Below the pieces are notes generated by a model. It made no database searches and had not been told where the DNA came from. It saw only the letters and a program-made list of their open reading frames with translations. Shown piece by piece: positions 35,903 through 45,032 of a stretch of 64,000 nt of DNA. The stretch is taken from positions 496,001 to 560,000 of the forward strand of contig NZ_JAYXHS010000002.1 of the NCBI RefSeq assembly GCF_036017035.1, given 5' to 3'. The DNA comes from Viridibacterium silvisoli. Lineage in GTDB: Bacteria; Pseudomonadota; Gammaproteobacteria; Burkholderiales; Rhodocyclaceae. How positions within the stretch are numbered: the stretch's first letter is position 1; the number at the start of each line of letters is the position of its first letter. The position numbers and the translations under genes are program-made.

Positions 35903-37693
35903 ATGAAATTGCCTCCCCTGCGCTACACCGTTGAGATCGCCGACGCGGCAGCCCATCTGTTTCGCGTCAGTCTGAGTGTGCCTCAACCAGACCTGGCGGG
36001 CGTATCGCTGAGCCTGCCGGCCTGGTTGCCCGGCAGCTACATGATCCGTGAATTCGCCAAGAACATTGTCACGCTGCGTGCCACGCAAGGCACGCGCAAA
36101 GTCGTGTTGACGAAGCAGGACAAGCACACCTGGAGCACCGGCAAGCTGACCGGCGATGCACCGCTGGAAGTCGTTGCCGAGATCTATGCGTGGGATCTGT
36201 CCGTGCGTTGTGCGCATCTCGACCAGACGCATGGCTTCTTCAATGGCACGCAGATGTTCCTGAGTGTCGCCGGCCGCGAGCATCTGCCACATGAGGTCGA
36301 GTTGAGGCGCCCCGCGGGCGAGGGCTTCGCGGCGTGGCGCGTGGCCACTACGCTGACTGCCGCACGCGGCACGGCGAAGCTCGGTGGCTTCGGCGTATAT
36401 ACGGCGGCCGACTACGACGAGCTGGTCGACCATCCCGTCGAGATGGGCACGTTCAAGCTGCTCAAGTTCAGCGCTGGCGGCGTGCCGCATCAGGTGGCTG
36501 TCACCGGGCGCACGCGTTTCGACGAGAAGCGCCTGTGCGCCGACTTGAAGAAAATATGCGAATGGCAAATAGAGTTCTTTGGCGGCAAGGCGCCGTTCAA
36601 GAACTACCTGTTCCTCGTGATGGCGGTCGGCGATGGCTACGGCGGGCTTGAGCATCGTTCATCGACGGCGCTGCTATGTTCGCGCAACGACCTGCCGGTG
36701 CCGGGCACGACTTCCATCGACGAGCGCTACCGTGGTTTTCTCGGCCTGTGCAGCCACGAGTACTTCCACTCGTGGAACGTCAAACGCATCAAGCCGGCGC
36801 GCTTCCTGCCCTACACGCTGAGCGAGGAGGGCTACACGAGTCTGCTGTGGGTCTTCGAAGGTTTTACTTCGTACTACGACGATATCGCTCTGGTGCGCAG
36901 CGGGCTCATCTCGCAGGCCGACTATCTCGGCATGCTGGCCAAGACCATCGCTGGCGTCGAGCGACACAGCGGGCGCCACAAGCAGAGCGTGGCGGAGTCG
37001 TCCTTCGATGCCTGGATCAAGTATTACCGTCAGGACGAGAACAGTCCGAATGCCATCGTCAGCTACTACACCAAGGGCTCACTGGTTGCTGCCGGGCTGG
37101 ATCTGACCATACGCGCAGCGACGCAAGGCAAGCGTTCGCTGGATAACGTCATGCTGCATTTGTGGACTGACTATGCCTTGCAAGGGCGCGGTGTGGGCGA
37201 GGGTGAGATGGCTGCCATCATCAAGCAGGCAACTGGCGTGGACGTGTCGCGCGAGATCGTCGCCTGGGTCGAAGGTATCAGCGATGTGCCCTTCGAAAAG
37301 CTGCTCAAGCCCTATGGCATTGCACTCGAGCGGAAGCGTGGCAACTTGCTCTCCGGCTTGGGCATCAAGACTCGCGCAGAGGGCAGTGCGCTGAAGCTGG
37401 CGAATGTCCTGGATGGCGGTAGTGCGCAGCGCGCAGGCCTGTCGGCGGGCGACGAGTTGGTGGCGCTCGATGGTTTGCGCGTAACCGCCGGCAATCTCGA
37501 CAATCTCTTGCTGCGCTACGACAAGGGCCAGGTGTTCGAGCTGAGTTATTTCCGTCGCGATGAGCTGACGACAGCAAGCGTGCGCTTCGAGCCGCCGCGC
37601 ATGGATGAGTGTGCGCTCGTGCGCTCTCCCGGCGCCACGGCCGCCGTCACCAAGCTGCGCAACGACTGGTTGGGGCGCGAGGCGTCGGCATAG
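35903..37693 (+). CDS. M61-family metallopeptidase with PDZ domain
   Basis: A 596-residue protein of the glycyl aminopeptidase (M61) family. The N-terminal beta domain is followed by the zinc-binding HEYFH (residues 285-289, in CSHEYFHSWNVKRIKP). The third ligand, a Glu, is in WVFEGFTSYYDD. A C-terminal PDZ domain begins around residue 480 (GIKTRAEGSALKLANV, then GSAQRAGLSAGDELVALDG). No signal peptide is evident, so it is probably cytoplasmic. Family members remove N-terminal Gly or Ala. It starts about 100 bases after the ybbA gene. Confidence 0.9.
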   Translation: MKLPPLRYTVEIADAAAHLFRVSLSVPQPDLAGVSLSLPAWLPGSYMIREFAKNIVTLRATQGTRKVVLTKQDKHTWSTGKLTGDAPLEVVAEIYAWDLSVRCAHLDQTHGFFNGTQMFLSVAGREHLPHEVELRRPAGEGFAAWRVATTLTAARGTAKLGGFGVYTAADYDELVDHPVEMGTFKLLKFSAGGVPHQVAVTGRTRFDEKRLCADLKKICEWQIEFFGGKAPFKNYLFLVMAVGDGYGGLEHRSSTALLCSRNDLPVPGTTSIDERYRGFLGLCSHEYFHSWNVKRIKPARFLPYTLSEEGYTSLLWVFEGFTSYYDDIALVRSGLISQADYLGMLAKTIAGVERHSGRHKQSVAESSFDAWIKYYRQDENSPNAIVSYYTKGSLVAAGLDLTIRAATQGKRSLDNVMLHLWTDYALQGRGVGEGEMAAIIKQATGVDVSREIVAWVEGISDVPFEKLLKPYGIALERKRGNLLSGLGIKTRAEGSALKLANVLDGGSAQRAGLSAGDELVALDGLRVTAGNLDNLLLRYDKGQVFELSYFRRDELTTASVRFEPPRMDECALVRSPGATAAVTKLRNDWLGREASA

Positions 37694-37719
37694 GGCGGAA
37701 CTCCTGTGGAGGTTCCGCC
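37694..37719. repeat. Hairpin between convergent genes
   Basis: GGCGGAAC (37694-37701) and GTTCCGCC (37712-37719) form an 8-bp stem right after the M61 stop and reaching into the MATE stop. It has no T-run; it may still stabilise ends or help termination. Confidence 0.45.
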
Positions 37720-39125
37720 TACGCCTCCGACGTCGCGCGTGAAGTGATCTGCGTGGTTTTTGTTTTCTGCAGCGAGGCCCTGAGCAGCGCTGCGAACATG
37801 GCGCTGGCAACGATGGTGGCCAGCGTCGCAGCCCACCAGAAGCCGCCTAGCCCCATGGGTGCAATGCCGAGCGGGGTAAAGCCGCGGTAGCAAAGCCACC
37901 AGCCTCCTGCCATGCCGACTCCCCAGAAGCAGATGATGTGGATGGTCATCGGGCCGATGCTCTGTTTGAGGCCGCGCAAGGCCTGCGCCGCGACTGTCTG
38001 TACCGCGTCAAAGAGCTGGTAAAACGCGATCAATCCGATGAGGCTGATGGCGAGCTGCTGCACGGCCGGGTCGGGGGTGTAGACGCGGATCAGCGCGTCA
38101 CCGCTGGCCCACAGCAGCAAGGCCAGGCTCGTGGATGCGCCGACACCGAGCAGCATGCCGACGCGAACGGTCTTGCGTACGTGTGGCCAGTCTTGCGCGC
38201 CTGCCGCCTGGCCCACCATTGCCAGCGTGGCGATGGAGATGGAGAGCGGCAGCATGTAGCAAACGCCGCCGAAGCTGCCGAGGATACGATGGCCGCCGAC
38301 GGCGATCGGGCCGAGCGGGGCAACCATCAGCGCAATCAGCGCGAAGCTGGTGATCTCGACGAAAGCCGACATGCCGATCGGCAAGCCGATGCGCAGGATT
38401 TCGCCGATGCGTGCAAGCGACGGCGCTTGCCAGCCGGACAGCAGGTGCAAAGCCTGCGAGCGTTGTGAGCGCGCGAGGTAGACCAGCCCTGCGATCGCTA
38501 GCGACGAGGTGATGATGACGTTGGAGATGGCACAGCCGACAGCGCCCAGTGGTGTCGTGCCGAGCCAGCCGAATGCGAGGGTGGGTGCGAGTAGTGCGTG
38601 GACGCCGGCATTGGCGAGGCCGAAAAACATCAGCATGCGTGGCGCGCCGATGGCATTGAGCATGCCGCCGCAAGTGCGGTAGATCAGCGTACCCGGCAGG
38701 ACGAAAGCGAGTGCGGTGAGGTAGGCCCGCGTGCGCGCTTCAATCTCCGGCGTCATGCTGCTGGCGTTCAATAGCCAGCCGGGAAAGATCATCAACACCA
38801 TGCCGAGCAGCGCAAGCCCTGCGGCCAGCCAGATGCCTTGCTGGAAACTCGCAGGCAATTCCGAAATGCGCCTTGCACCGAAGTGCTGGGCAGCAATCGG
38901 TGTGAGCCCTTGCACGATGCCCGCGAAGGCCAGCATCACAGAGATGTAAATGCCGGAGCCGATGCCTACCGCTGCCAGATCGACAGTGCCCGCGTAGCCC
39001 GCAATGACGGTGTCGACGATGGTCGTACTCATCGATGCCAGTTGCGCGATGAGGATGGGCGACGCGTGGGCGAGCAAGGCACGGAGTACGAAGCGGGACT
39101 TGAGCGAAGGTGTCGAGGTTGTCAT
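37719..39125 (-). CDS. MATE-family efflux transporter (NorM-like)
   Basis: A 468-residue membrane protein with about twelve hydrophobic segments in two homologous halves. It has the VDTVIAGYAG motif in helix 1 and the corresponding second-half region (GHRILGSFGGVCYMLPLSIS), as in NorM-type multidrug/sodium or proton antiporters. ATG 39125 was chosen for normal length. The frame continues to a GTG at 39215, but neither start has a clear ribosome-binding site. It is convergent with the M61 gene and divergent from the muramidase gene. Confidence 0.9.
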   Translation of the reverse strand: MTTSTPSLKSRFVLRALLAHASPILIAQLASMSTTIVDTVIAGYAGTVDLAAVGIGSGIYISVMLAFAGIVQGLTPIAAQHFGARRISELPASFQQGIWLAAGLALLGMVLMIFPGWLLNASSMTPEIEARTRAYLTALAFVLPGTLIYRTCGGMLNAIGAPRMLMFFGLANAGVHALLAPTLAFGWLGTTPLGAVGCAISNVIITSSLAIAGLVYLARSQRSQALHLLSGWQAPSLARIGEILRIGLPIGMSAFVEITSFALIALMVAPLGPIAVGGHRILGSFGGVCYMLPLSISIATLAMVGQAAGAQDWPHVRKTVRVGMLLGVGASTSLALLLWASGDALIRVYTPDPAVQQLAISLIGLIAFYQLFDAVQTVAAQALRGLKQSIGPMTIHIICFWGVGMAGGWWLCYRGFTPLGIAPMGLGGFWWAATLATIVASAMFAALLRASLQKTKTTQITSRATSEA

Positions 39126-39288
39126 TGGGGGGATCGCCCGGCGGGCTGGTGAAGAAGGCAGACCGGGTGTGGCTGTCGGCCAAAAGGGCATTTTAGCAGC
39201 CGGCGATTGGACCACTTCCTAACTTGCAGTGGATGCCCGTTCAGGTGCCATAGGGCTTGCAGGTTTTCTACTTGTGGGAGGTGCAGTC

Positions 39289-39804
39289 ATGGCGGACTTC
39301 AGTCCAGCCTTCGAAGCAATGATCCAGAACGAAGGCGGATACAAGCTGAGCAACGTGGCGAATGATCGCGGTGGTCAGACCTATGCGGGCATCGCCCGCA
39401 ATTTTCATGGCAGCTGGCCCGGTTGGGTGATCATCGACCGCGGCGACATGGGTAACCTGGAGTTGTCACGCCTGGTGCGCGAGTTTTACAAGGCCGCGTT
39501 CTGGGATCCCATCGCGGGGGATGAGATCAAGCAGCAGGCAATTGCCGCGAGCATTTTTGATTTCGCGGTTAACGCGGGAACCGGAACCGCTGCCAAGCTT
39601 GCGCAGCTCGTCGTGAGTGCGATGCCTGACGGACGCATCGGCCCCAAGACACTGGCTGCGCTCAACGAGCTTGACGAGGGGGTCTTCGTGCTCAAGTACG
39701 CGCTGGCCAAGGTGGCGCGCTATGCGGAGATCTGTAACAAGGATCGCGGGCAAAGCAAGTTCCTGCTCGGCTGGATCAATCGCACGATGAAGGGGCTGAC
39801 ATGA
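39289..39804 (+). CDS. GH108-family muramidase (endolysin-like)
   Basis: A 171-residue peptidoglycan hydrolase of the glycoside hydrolase 108 family. It opens with FEAMIQNEGGY, where Glu15 is the expected catalytic acid. It then has DRGGQTYAGI and a C-terminal peptidoglycan-binding segment (MPDGRIGPKTLAALN). It lacks a signal peptide, like phage endolysins needing a holin. GGGAGG precedes ATG 39289. The holin-like gene follows with an ATGA overlap. Phage structural, portal or tail genes are absent from the surroundings. The family includes TtsA, which releases typhoid toxin. Confidence 0.87.
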   Translation: MADFSPAFEAMIQNEGGYKLSNVANDRGGQTYAGIARNFHGSWPGWVIIDRGDMGNLELSRLVREFYKAAFWDPIAGDEIKQQAIAASIFDFAVNAGTGTAAKLAQLVVSAMPDGRIGPKTLAALNELDEGVFVLKYALAKVARYAEICNKDRGQSKFLLGWINRTMKGLT

Positions 39805-40247
39805 CTCCACTGCTGGGTATTGGCGAGCTGGTGACAGGTATCGGAAAAGTGGCCGACGACCTGTTCACGTCGGATGAAGAGCGCTTGAAAATTGCGTTGC
39901 AGGAAAAGGCCATCGAGACCGAGCTGGTCAAGGGGCAGATGGAGATCGACAAGACCGAGGCGCAGCATGCAAGTGTGTTTGTCGCCGGTTGGCGCCCCTT
40001 CATTGGCTGGGTGGGCGGCGTGGCATTGGCATACCAGTTTGTCCTTTACCCGCTGATGGTATGGAGCTGGGCGTGGTTCCAGTCGCGTGGCTGGGTCCCG
40101 GCCAACCAGAATCCCCCGCCGGTACTCAAGGCCGATGAGCTTTGGGTACTGGTCTCCGGCATGCTGGGTATTGCCGGTCTGCGAAGCTTCGACAAAGCCA
40201 AGGGTACGCAGACGGACAAGGTGTCGTTGACCAAGAACGAAAACTGA
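39801..40247 (+). CDS. Holin-like 3-TM protein (gene-transfer-agent holin family)
   Basis: A 148-residue protein. The N-terminal half is a charged, helical region (LKIALQEKAIETELVKGQMEID) and hydrophobic segments lie at about 63-95 and 114-128. RPFIGWVGGVALAYQFVLYPL and GMLGIAGLRSF are characteristic of the GTA_holin_3TM family (PF11351). Holins open the inner membrane to let endolysin reach the wall. It overlaps the muramidase gene by four bases (39801-39804), implying joint translation, and is followed by a strong terminator. Confidence 0.82.
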   Translation: MTPLLGIGELVTGIGKVADDLFTSDEERLKIALQEKAIETELVKGQMEIDKTEAQHASVFVAGWRPFIGWVGGVALAYQFVLYPLMVWSWAWFQSRGWVPANQNPPPVLKADELWVLVSGMLGIAGLRSFDKAKGTQTDKVSLTKNEN

Positions 40248-40270
40248 TTTTCCATTTCAGAGAACTCCAG

Positions 40271-40305
40271 GCTCCGGCGGGTGTCACTACCGTCGGAGCT
40301 TTTTT
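40271..40305 (+). terminator. Rho-independent terminator of the muramidase-holin operon
   Basis: GCTCCGGCGG pairs with CCGTCGGAGC (one G-U) around a nine-base loop and is followed by six T. It ends the two-gene lysis cassette. Confidence 0.9.
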
Positions 40306-40567
40306 CTGCGGATTTGACGCCTTTGATAAATTTCAGAAATGCCAAATCTGCCTATAGCGCCAATTTGTGCGGTTTGTCATTGCCCGCAAAAATCCGCGAG
40401 TGGCGCGAATAAAAATTAATCAGGCAAGCACGTTACAATCAATCGGGTATTGCCTGGCGTGCGCCAGTCTGCGGCACGTAAGCACGCAAATAAAAATCAA
40501 AGTGGATAGCCCGTAGCGGGCGCTCTGTGTATTCGAACGTCATGGGCAAGAGTCCAGGTGAAAAGTA

Positions 40568-41710
40568 ATGGCTATTACCGGCGACCAAAGTTTCCTGAAG
40601 AACATAAACCGCATGGCAATGATCCGGCTTATCAGAGGGCAGCCGGGTCTTTCGCGTGCCGATCTGGCAACCAACACCGGGCTGACGAAATCGACGGTGA
40701 GCCAGCTGGTGCAGGAGCTGATTGATGAAGGCTGGTTGTCGGAAGACGATGCGCTGGTGACGGGTAGTATCGGTCGCCGTCCCACGCCACTGCGTTTGAA
40801 TACCGAGAAGCTGGCCTTGATCGGTGCAGATCTGAAGGTTGGCCAGATTGACGTCGTTGCGACGACGCTGACGGGTGAAGTGATCGCCACCACACAACGC
40901 ACGATGGACACCAAGGACGTCAAGGAGGTCATGGCGGTTCTTGCCGGAGGCATCGCCGAAGTCGTGCGCGCGATGCTGGCGCAACACCGCACGGTGCTTG
41001 GTGTCGGGCTGGGGGTGCCCGGGCCGGTGCACGCGGTGAGCGGCATCCTGCATTTTTCCCCAAATTTCGGTTGGCGTGATGTGCCGGTACGTGCCGAGCT
41101 GAATACAGCTCTGGCCGCCGCGGGCATTTCGAAGCTACCGGTCTATGTGCAGCGCCGCGCAGCGACGGCCGCACTGGGCGAGGTGGAGTTTGCCTGTACG
41201 GAGGTCGAGGAGCCGCTGCTCTACATCCATCTCGGTTTGAGCATCGGGGCGGGCGTGTTCGTCAGTGACCGCTTGTTGAGCGGGCATGGCGGGTTTGCAG
41301 GCGATGTCGGCAACCAGCAGCTCAAGTCGGAAGGCACGTATCGCACGGCTGAGGAGATCGTCAGTCTGGGGGCCATGGCGCGCGCGGCCGGCATCACACC
41401 GCAGGAGTTCCTGGCCCGTGTCGAGGCCAATGATGACTCCGTACAGCAGATTCTCGAGAACGCCGGGCACTACCTCGGCGTGCTGATCCATAACCTCTGG
41501 TCCACCTTCGACCCGGCGCAGGTTGTGCTGGGCGGGCAGTGCAGTCGCTTCGGCACGCACTATGTCGATATGGCGTTGGCCACGCTCAATGAGCGCGCTG
41601 CAGATGGTCTGATACGCCCGCCGAAAGTCAGCGTTGCGCGGTTCGGCGAACAAGCGGTGGCGATCGGCGCGACGGCGCTGGTACTGCACCAGATCGTGCG
41701 CCCGATGTAA
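40568..41710 (+). CDS. ROK-family transcriptional regulator (NagC/XylR-like)
   Basis: A 380-residue protein: an N-terminal winged helix-turn-helix (GLSRADLATNTGLTKSTVSQ, residues 28-48), then a ROK domain (PTPLRLN, VGLGVPGPVHAVSG). The zinc motif CxCGxxGC of ROK proteins is missing; the corresponding stretch has GFAGDVGNQQLKSEGTYRT. The kinase catalytic Asp is also absent (RRAATAALGE instead of an NDANA-type motif). It is thus a sugar-sensing repressor, not a kinase. No sugar gene neighbours were found to suggest its ligand; the following gene is a methyltransferase-fold enzyme on the other strand. The 262-base AT-rich region upstream has a TACAAT box near 40432. Confidence 0.88.
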   Translation: MAITGDQSFLKNINRMAMIRLIRGQPGLSRADLATNTGLTKSTVSQLVQELIDEGWLSEDDALVTGSIGRRPTPLRLNTEKLALIGADLKVGQIDVVATTLTGEVIATTQRTMDTKDVKEVMAVLAGGIAEVVRAMLAQHRTVLGVGLGVPGPVHAVSGILHFSPNFGWRDVPVRAELNTALAAAGISKLPVYVQRRAATAALGEVEFACTEVEEPLLYIHLGLSIGAGVFVSDRLLSGHGGFAGDVGNQQLKSEGTYRTAEEIVSLGAMARAAGITPQEFLARVEANDDSVQQILENAGHYLGVLIHNLWSTFDPAQVVLGGQCSRFGTHYVDMALATLNERAADGLIRPPKVSVARFGEQAVAIGATALVLHQIVRPM

Positions 41711-41735
41711 GTACTCGTTGCGGACAAGGGCGTGC

Positions 41736-42491
41736 TCAGAAACGCAGCACGCCGCCTTCGAGCACCTTGGCTTCTTCCAGCCGGCTCACCGTCGGGCGCA
41801 GGTCGAGGCCCGTCTCTTCAGCCAGTTTGGCGGCGCGCTCGCGCAGCTGACGTGCGCTGACTTCCACCGCTTCGCCACGCGCCGCAAAGGCGATCACATT
41901 GCCGCTGTCGCATGAAGGAAAGGCCATAGCGCGCGTGTCGAATGCTTCTGACATGCGCTGGATGCTTGGGCCGTAGCGTCGCGTGCGGCCGAACAGGTTC
42001 ACTGCCAGCAAGCCGCTTTCGGACAGGCGTGAACAGCAGGCCTGGTAAAACGGCAGGGAGTCGAGCGCGCCGACCTTGGCGTTTTCATCGTAGCCGTCGA
42101 CCAGGATGTAGTCGAACAGGCTCTTGCCTTCCTGCATGTATTCGACACCATCGCCGATCTCGATGTGCAGGCGTTCGTCCTGTGGCGGCAGCTTGAAGAA
42201 CTGCTGCGTGGCGGCGACCACGCGTGCGTCGATCTCGACGACGGTCAGTCGCGATTGCGGCAATTTCCAGTAGCAGTACTTGGTCAGCGAAGCGGCGCCC
42301 AAGCCGATCAGCAGGATGCGCCGTGGCCAGGCCTTCTCGTCGCGCATCAGCAGGCCAGCCATCATCTCGCGCGTATAGGCCAGCTCCAGATTGACCGGGC
42401 GCGCGATGCGCATGGCGCCCTGTACCCATTCGGAGCCGAAGTGCAGGTAGCGCACGCCTTTCTGTTCGCTGATATCGATGGATGAAGACAT
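41736..42491 (-). CDS. Spermidine synthase-like methyltransferase-fold protein
   Basis: A 251-residue protein with a Rossmann domain. ILLIGLGAASLTKYC is at the dinucleotide site, VVEIDARVV follows with an acidic residue that would bind a cofactor, and DYILVDGYD corresponds to the catalytic region of polyamine aminopropyltransferases. It lacks a full spermidine synthase N-terminal domain, so it may be a truncated relative with another donor or acceptor. The start at 42491 (MSSSIDISEQKG) was chosen, though no good ribosome-binding site is visible there or upstream to 42590. It stands divergent from the LacI pair. Confidence 0.78.
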   Translation of the reverse strand: MSSSIDISEQKGVRYLHFGSEWVQGAMRIARPVNLELAYTREMMAGLLMRDEKAWPRRILLIGLGAASLTKYCYWKLPQSRLTVVEIDARVVAATQQFFKLPPQDERLHIEIGDGVEYMQEGKSLFDYILVDGYDENAKVGALDSLPFYQACCSRLSESGLLAVNLFGRTRRYGPSIQRMSEAFDTRAMAFPSCDSGNVIAFAARGEAVEVSARQLRERAAKLAEETGLDLRPTVSRLEEAKVLEGGVLRF

Positions 42492-42706
42492 GGAGTATCG
42501 GGGGAGGGTTTGCCGTCGGGCCGCAATTGTATGTCGGTTGCGGGGGCGGGTTGTCTGTCCGTTGCTGCTGCGGTTAATCCCGCTTAACAAAGCTTACTTC
42601 GTGCTTACAAATCCGATTCAGGCATAATCCAGCGAAAACGTATAACGCGCACACGCGCGCACAATAAAGATCGCCTCGCGGCGAACAGACCACTGCTGGG
42701 ATACTG

Positions 42707-43780
42707 ATGGACACCACGAACACGGCTGGACGACGTGTGACGCTTGCTGACGTCGCCAGAATGGCTGGGGTGTCAAAGCAGACGGCCTCACGCGTGGTCA
42801 ATGGCAGCGCGCAGGTGACGGATGAGACCCGTGCGCGTGTATTGCAATGCATCGAAGTCTTGGGCTTCCGCCCGAGCACGCTGGCGCGCCAACTGACTGC
42901 CGGGCGCAGTCTCACGCTTGGCGTGGTCAACAACACCGCGGTCGGTCACCTCATGTGCGGTGATGCCTATGTCGGCATGGTGCGTCAGGCTGACGGCATG
43001 GGCTACGCGCTGCTCAACAAGGAAATGAGCGACTTCTCGCGCGCCAGTGTCGATGCCATGTTGGGGCAGATGCTGGAGCGTCAGGTCGACGGCATCATTC
43101 TGGCCGGTCCGGAGATCGGCAACAGCCATGACTGGCTGGACGACTACCCCCTTGACGACTTGCCGATGCCCCTCGTGGCGATCAACGCGCGACCGCGGGC
43201 CGGCGTCGATGTCGTGGGCTTCGATAACTTCCTGGCCGGGCAGAATGCGACGCGGCATTTGCTGAGTCTGCAGCGTCGCCGCATTGGCCATCTCTCCGGG
43301 CCGAACAATCGCTGGGTGGCGCAACGCCGCATCGAAGGCTGGCAAGCTGCGCTGGATGAAGCCGGGCTGCCCGAATGCAAGGCTTACTGCGTGGAGGGTA
43401 GTTGGGAGGCCGAATCCGGTGGCCCTGGCCTGCAGCGCTTGCTGGAGTTATGTCCCGATCTGGATGCCGTATTCGTCAGTAGCGACCGGATGGCGCTTGG
43501 CGTCCTGATGGAAGCGCAGCGGCTGGGGATCGATGTCCCGGGGACGCTGGCCGTGATGGGCATCGACAACGACCCACAAAGTGCATTTTTCACGCCGCCC
43601 CTGACCACCATGACGCAGGACACGCCGCGCATGGCCGAGGTGGCGCTGCGCCAGTTGGTGCGTCGCATATGCGATCGTCACGGCGAGCCTTATCCTGCAG
43701 GTTGTGCGCAGGAAGAAAGCTCGATGCTGACGCATCGCCTGATCGTTCGTCAGAGTACGCTGGGCGACGTCGCAAACTGA
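42707..43780 (+). CDS. LacI-family transcriptional regulator (first of tandem pair)
   Basis: A 357-residue repressor: the HTH (TLADVARMAGVSKQTASRVV, residues 12-31), a hinge helix region, and a periplasmic-binding-type sensor core ending with LIVRQSTLG. Its closest visible relative is the next gene; the two align nearly end to end without gaps, with matching blocks such as FLAGQNATRHLLSLQRRRIGH against FQAGKIATRHLLSLHRHHIGH. The ligand is probably a sugar or sugar acid. No target genes are adjacent. It starts about 110 bases after a region with three GCTTA repeats. Confidence 0.93.
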   Translation: MDTTNTAGRRVTLADVARMAGVSKQTASRVVNGSAQVTDETRARVLQCIEVLGFRPSTLARQLTAGRSLTLGVVNNTAVGHLMCGDAYVGMVRQADGMGYALLNKEMSDFSRASVDAMLGQMLERQVDGIILAGPEIGNSHDWLDDYPLDDLPMPLVAINARPRAGVDVVGFDNFLAGQNATRHLLSLQRRRIGHLSGPNNRWVAQRRIEGWQAALDEAGLPECKAYCVEGSWEAESGGPGLQRLLELCPDLDAVFVSSDRMALGVLMEAQRLGIDVPGTLAVMGIDNDPQSAFFTPPLTTMTQDTPRMAEVALRQLVRRICDRHGEPYPAGCAQEESSMLTHRLIVRQSTLGDVAN

Positions 43781-43851
43781 TTGTGCAGCCCGGTGCCAGG
43801 CAGCATGCGCTGTGATATTGATGATGTGACCCTCGCAGGGAGTAAACACAA

Positions 43852-44931
43852 GTGACAGAGCAACACAATACGAAGGGGCGCCGCCCGACCCTGGCTGACG
43901 TCGCCAAGATGGCGGGCGTATCGAAGCAGACGGCCTCGCGTGTCATCAACCGCAGCGAGCACGTCACGGAAGAAACGCGCGCACGCGTGCTCAAGTGCAT
44001 CGAAACGCTGGGCTTCCGGCCAAGCGCGCTGGCACGCCAACTCACCAGCGGGCGCAGCTATACGCTTGGCGTAGTCAGCAATGCCGCCATTGGCTACCTG
44101 ACGACGGGCGATGCCTACACCGGCATGGTGCGCCAGGCTGACCACCTCGGTTATGCACTTCTGATAAAAGAGATGCGTGAGTTTTCGCGCAGCAGCGTCG
44201 AGATCATGCTCAACCATCTGATCGACCGGCAGGTCGACGGCGTGATCTGGGCAGGGCCGGAAATCGGTGACAGCCATGCCTGGCTGGATGACTATCCCGT
44301 CAATGACCTGCCGATGCCGCTCGTAGTGATCAACGCGCGCAAGCGCGGGAATATCGACACGGTTGGCTTCGATAATTTTCAGGCGGGCAAGATCGCCACG
44401 CGTCACCTGTTGAGCCTGCATCGCCATCATATCGGCCACATTTCCGGCCCGATGGATCGCTCCGTCGCGCAGCAACGCGTTGAAGGCTGGCGTGCCGCGC
44501 TGGCAGAAGGCGGGCAGCCGGAGTCGGGCAATCTCTGTGTCGAGGGTGACTGGGAAGCGCCTACCGGTGGGCCGGCACTGCGCCGCCTGAAAGAGATGTG
44601 CCCCGAGCTCGACGCGGTATTTGTCGGCAGCGACCGCATGGCACTCGGCGTGCTGTTCGAAGCGCGCCAGATGGGCCTGCGCGTACCCGAGGATCTCGCC
44701 GTGATGGGCATCGACAACGACCGTCAGAGTGCATTCTTCTCGCCACCGCTAACGACCATGCATCAGGACACACCGCTGATGGCCGAGATCGCTTTGCGCC
44801 TGCTCGTGCGACGCATCTGCGAGCGTCGTGGCGAGCCGTATCCGGAGTCTTGCGCAGTGCCCGAGAACCCGCTGCTGGTGCACGAGTTGCTGGTGCGGCA
44901 GAGCACGCTGGGTGTCATGCCAATGCCGTGA
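43852..44931 (+). CDS. LacI-family transcriptional regulator (second of tandem pair)
   Basis: A 359-residue paralogue of the preceding gene: HTH TLADVAKMAGVSKQTASRVI, residues 13-32. It uses a GTG start at 43852 with GCAGGGAG upstream. The recognition helix (SKQTASRV) is identical in both proteins, so they may bind the same or overlapping operators. The sensor cores differ more, which fits a change of ligand after duplication. A 71-base gap separates the two, and a strong terminator follows. Confidence 0.93.
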   Translation: MTEQHNTKGRRPTLADVAKMAGVSKQTASRVINRSEHVTEETRARVLKCIETLGFRPSALARQLTSGRSYTLGVVSNAAIGYLTTGDAYTGMVRQADHLGYALLIKEMREFSRSSVEIMLNHLIDRQVDGVIWAGPEIGDSHAWLDDYPVNDLPMPLVVINARKRGNIDTVGFDNFQAGKIATRHLLSLHRHHIGHISGPMDRSVAQQRVEGWRAALAEGGQPESGNLCVEGDWEAPTGGPALRRLKEMCPELDAVFVGSDRMALGVLFEARQMGLRVPEDLAVMGIDNDRQSAFFSPPLTTMHQDTPLMAEIALRLLVRRICERRGEPYPESCAVPENPLLVHELLVRQSTLGVMPMP

Positions 44932-44952
44932 CGTGATGTGGGCGTTCCAAAG

Positions 44953-44982
44953 AAAAAAGCGCATCGATCGATGCGCTTTTTT
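44953..44982. terminator. Perfectly palindromic bidirectional terminator
   Basis: A 30-bp perfect palindrome: six A, GCGCATCGA, its complement, and six T. It lies between the second LacI gene (+) and the GNAT gene (-). It can form an intrinsic terminator on both strands. Confidence 0.93.
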
Positions 44983-45032
44983 CTTTACAGCGTTCGTCGG
45001 ACCGGGCGTTCGAAGGCCAACGCTGATCCCGA

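Noticed and set aside
39289..40247. Prophage
   Set aside because: Only the muramidase and holin are phage-like. No integrase, capsid, tail or portal genes, and no attachment-site repeats, were seen nearby.
44953..44982. Perfect 30-bp palindrome considered as an operator for the LacI pair
   Set aside because: It lies after the genes between convergent units and has A- and T-runs on both sides, so a bidirectional terminator fits better.
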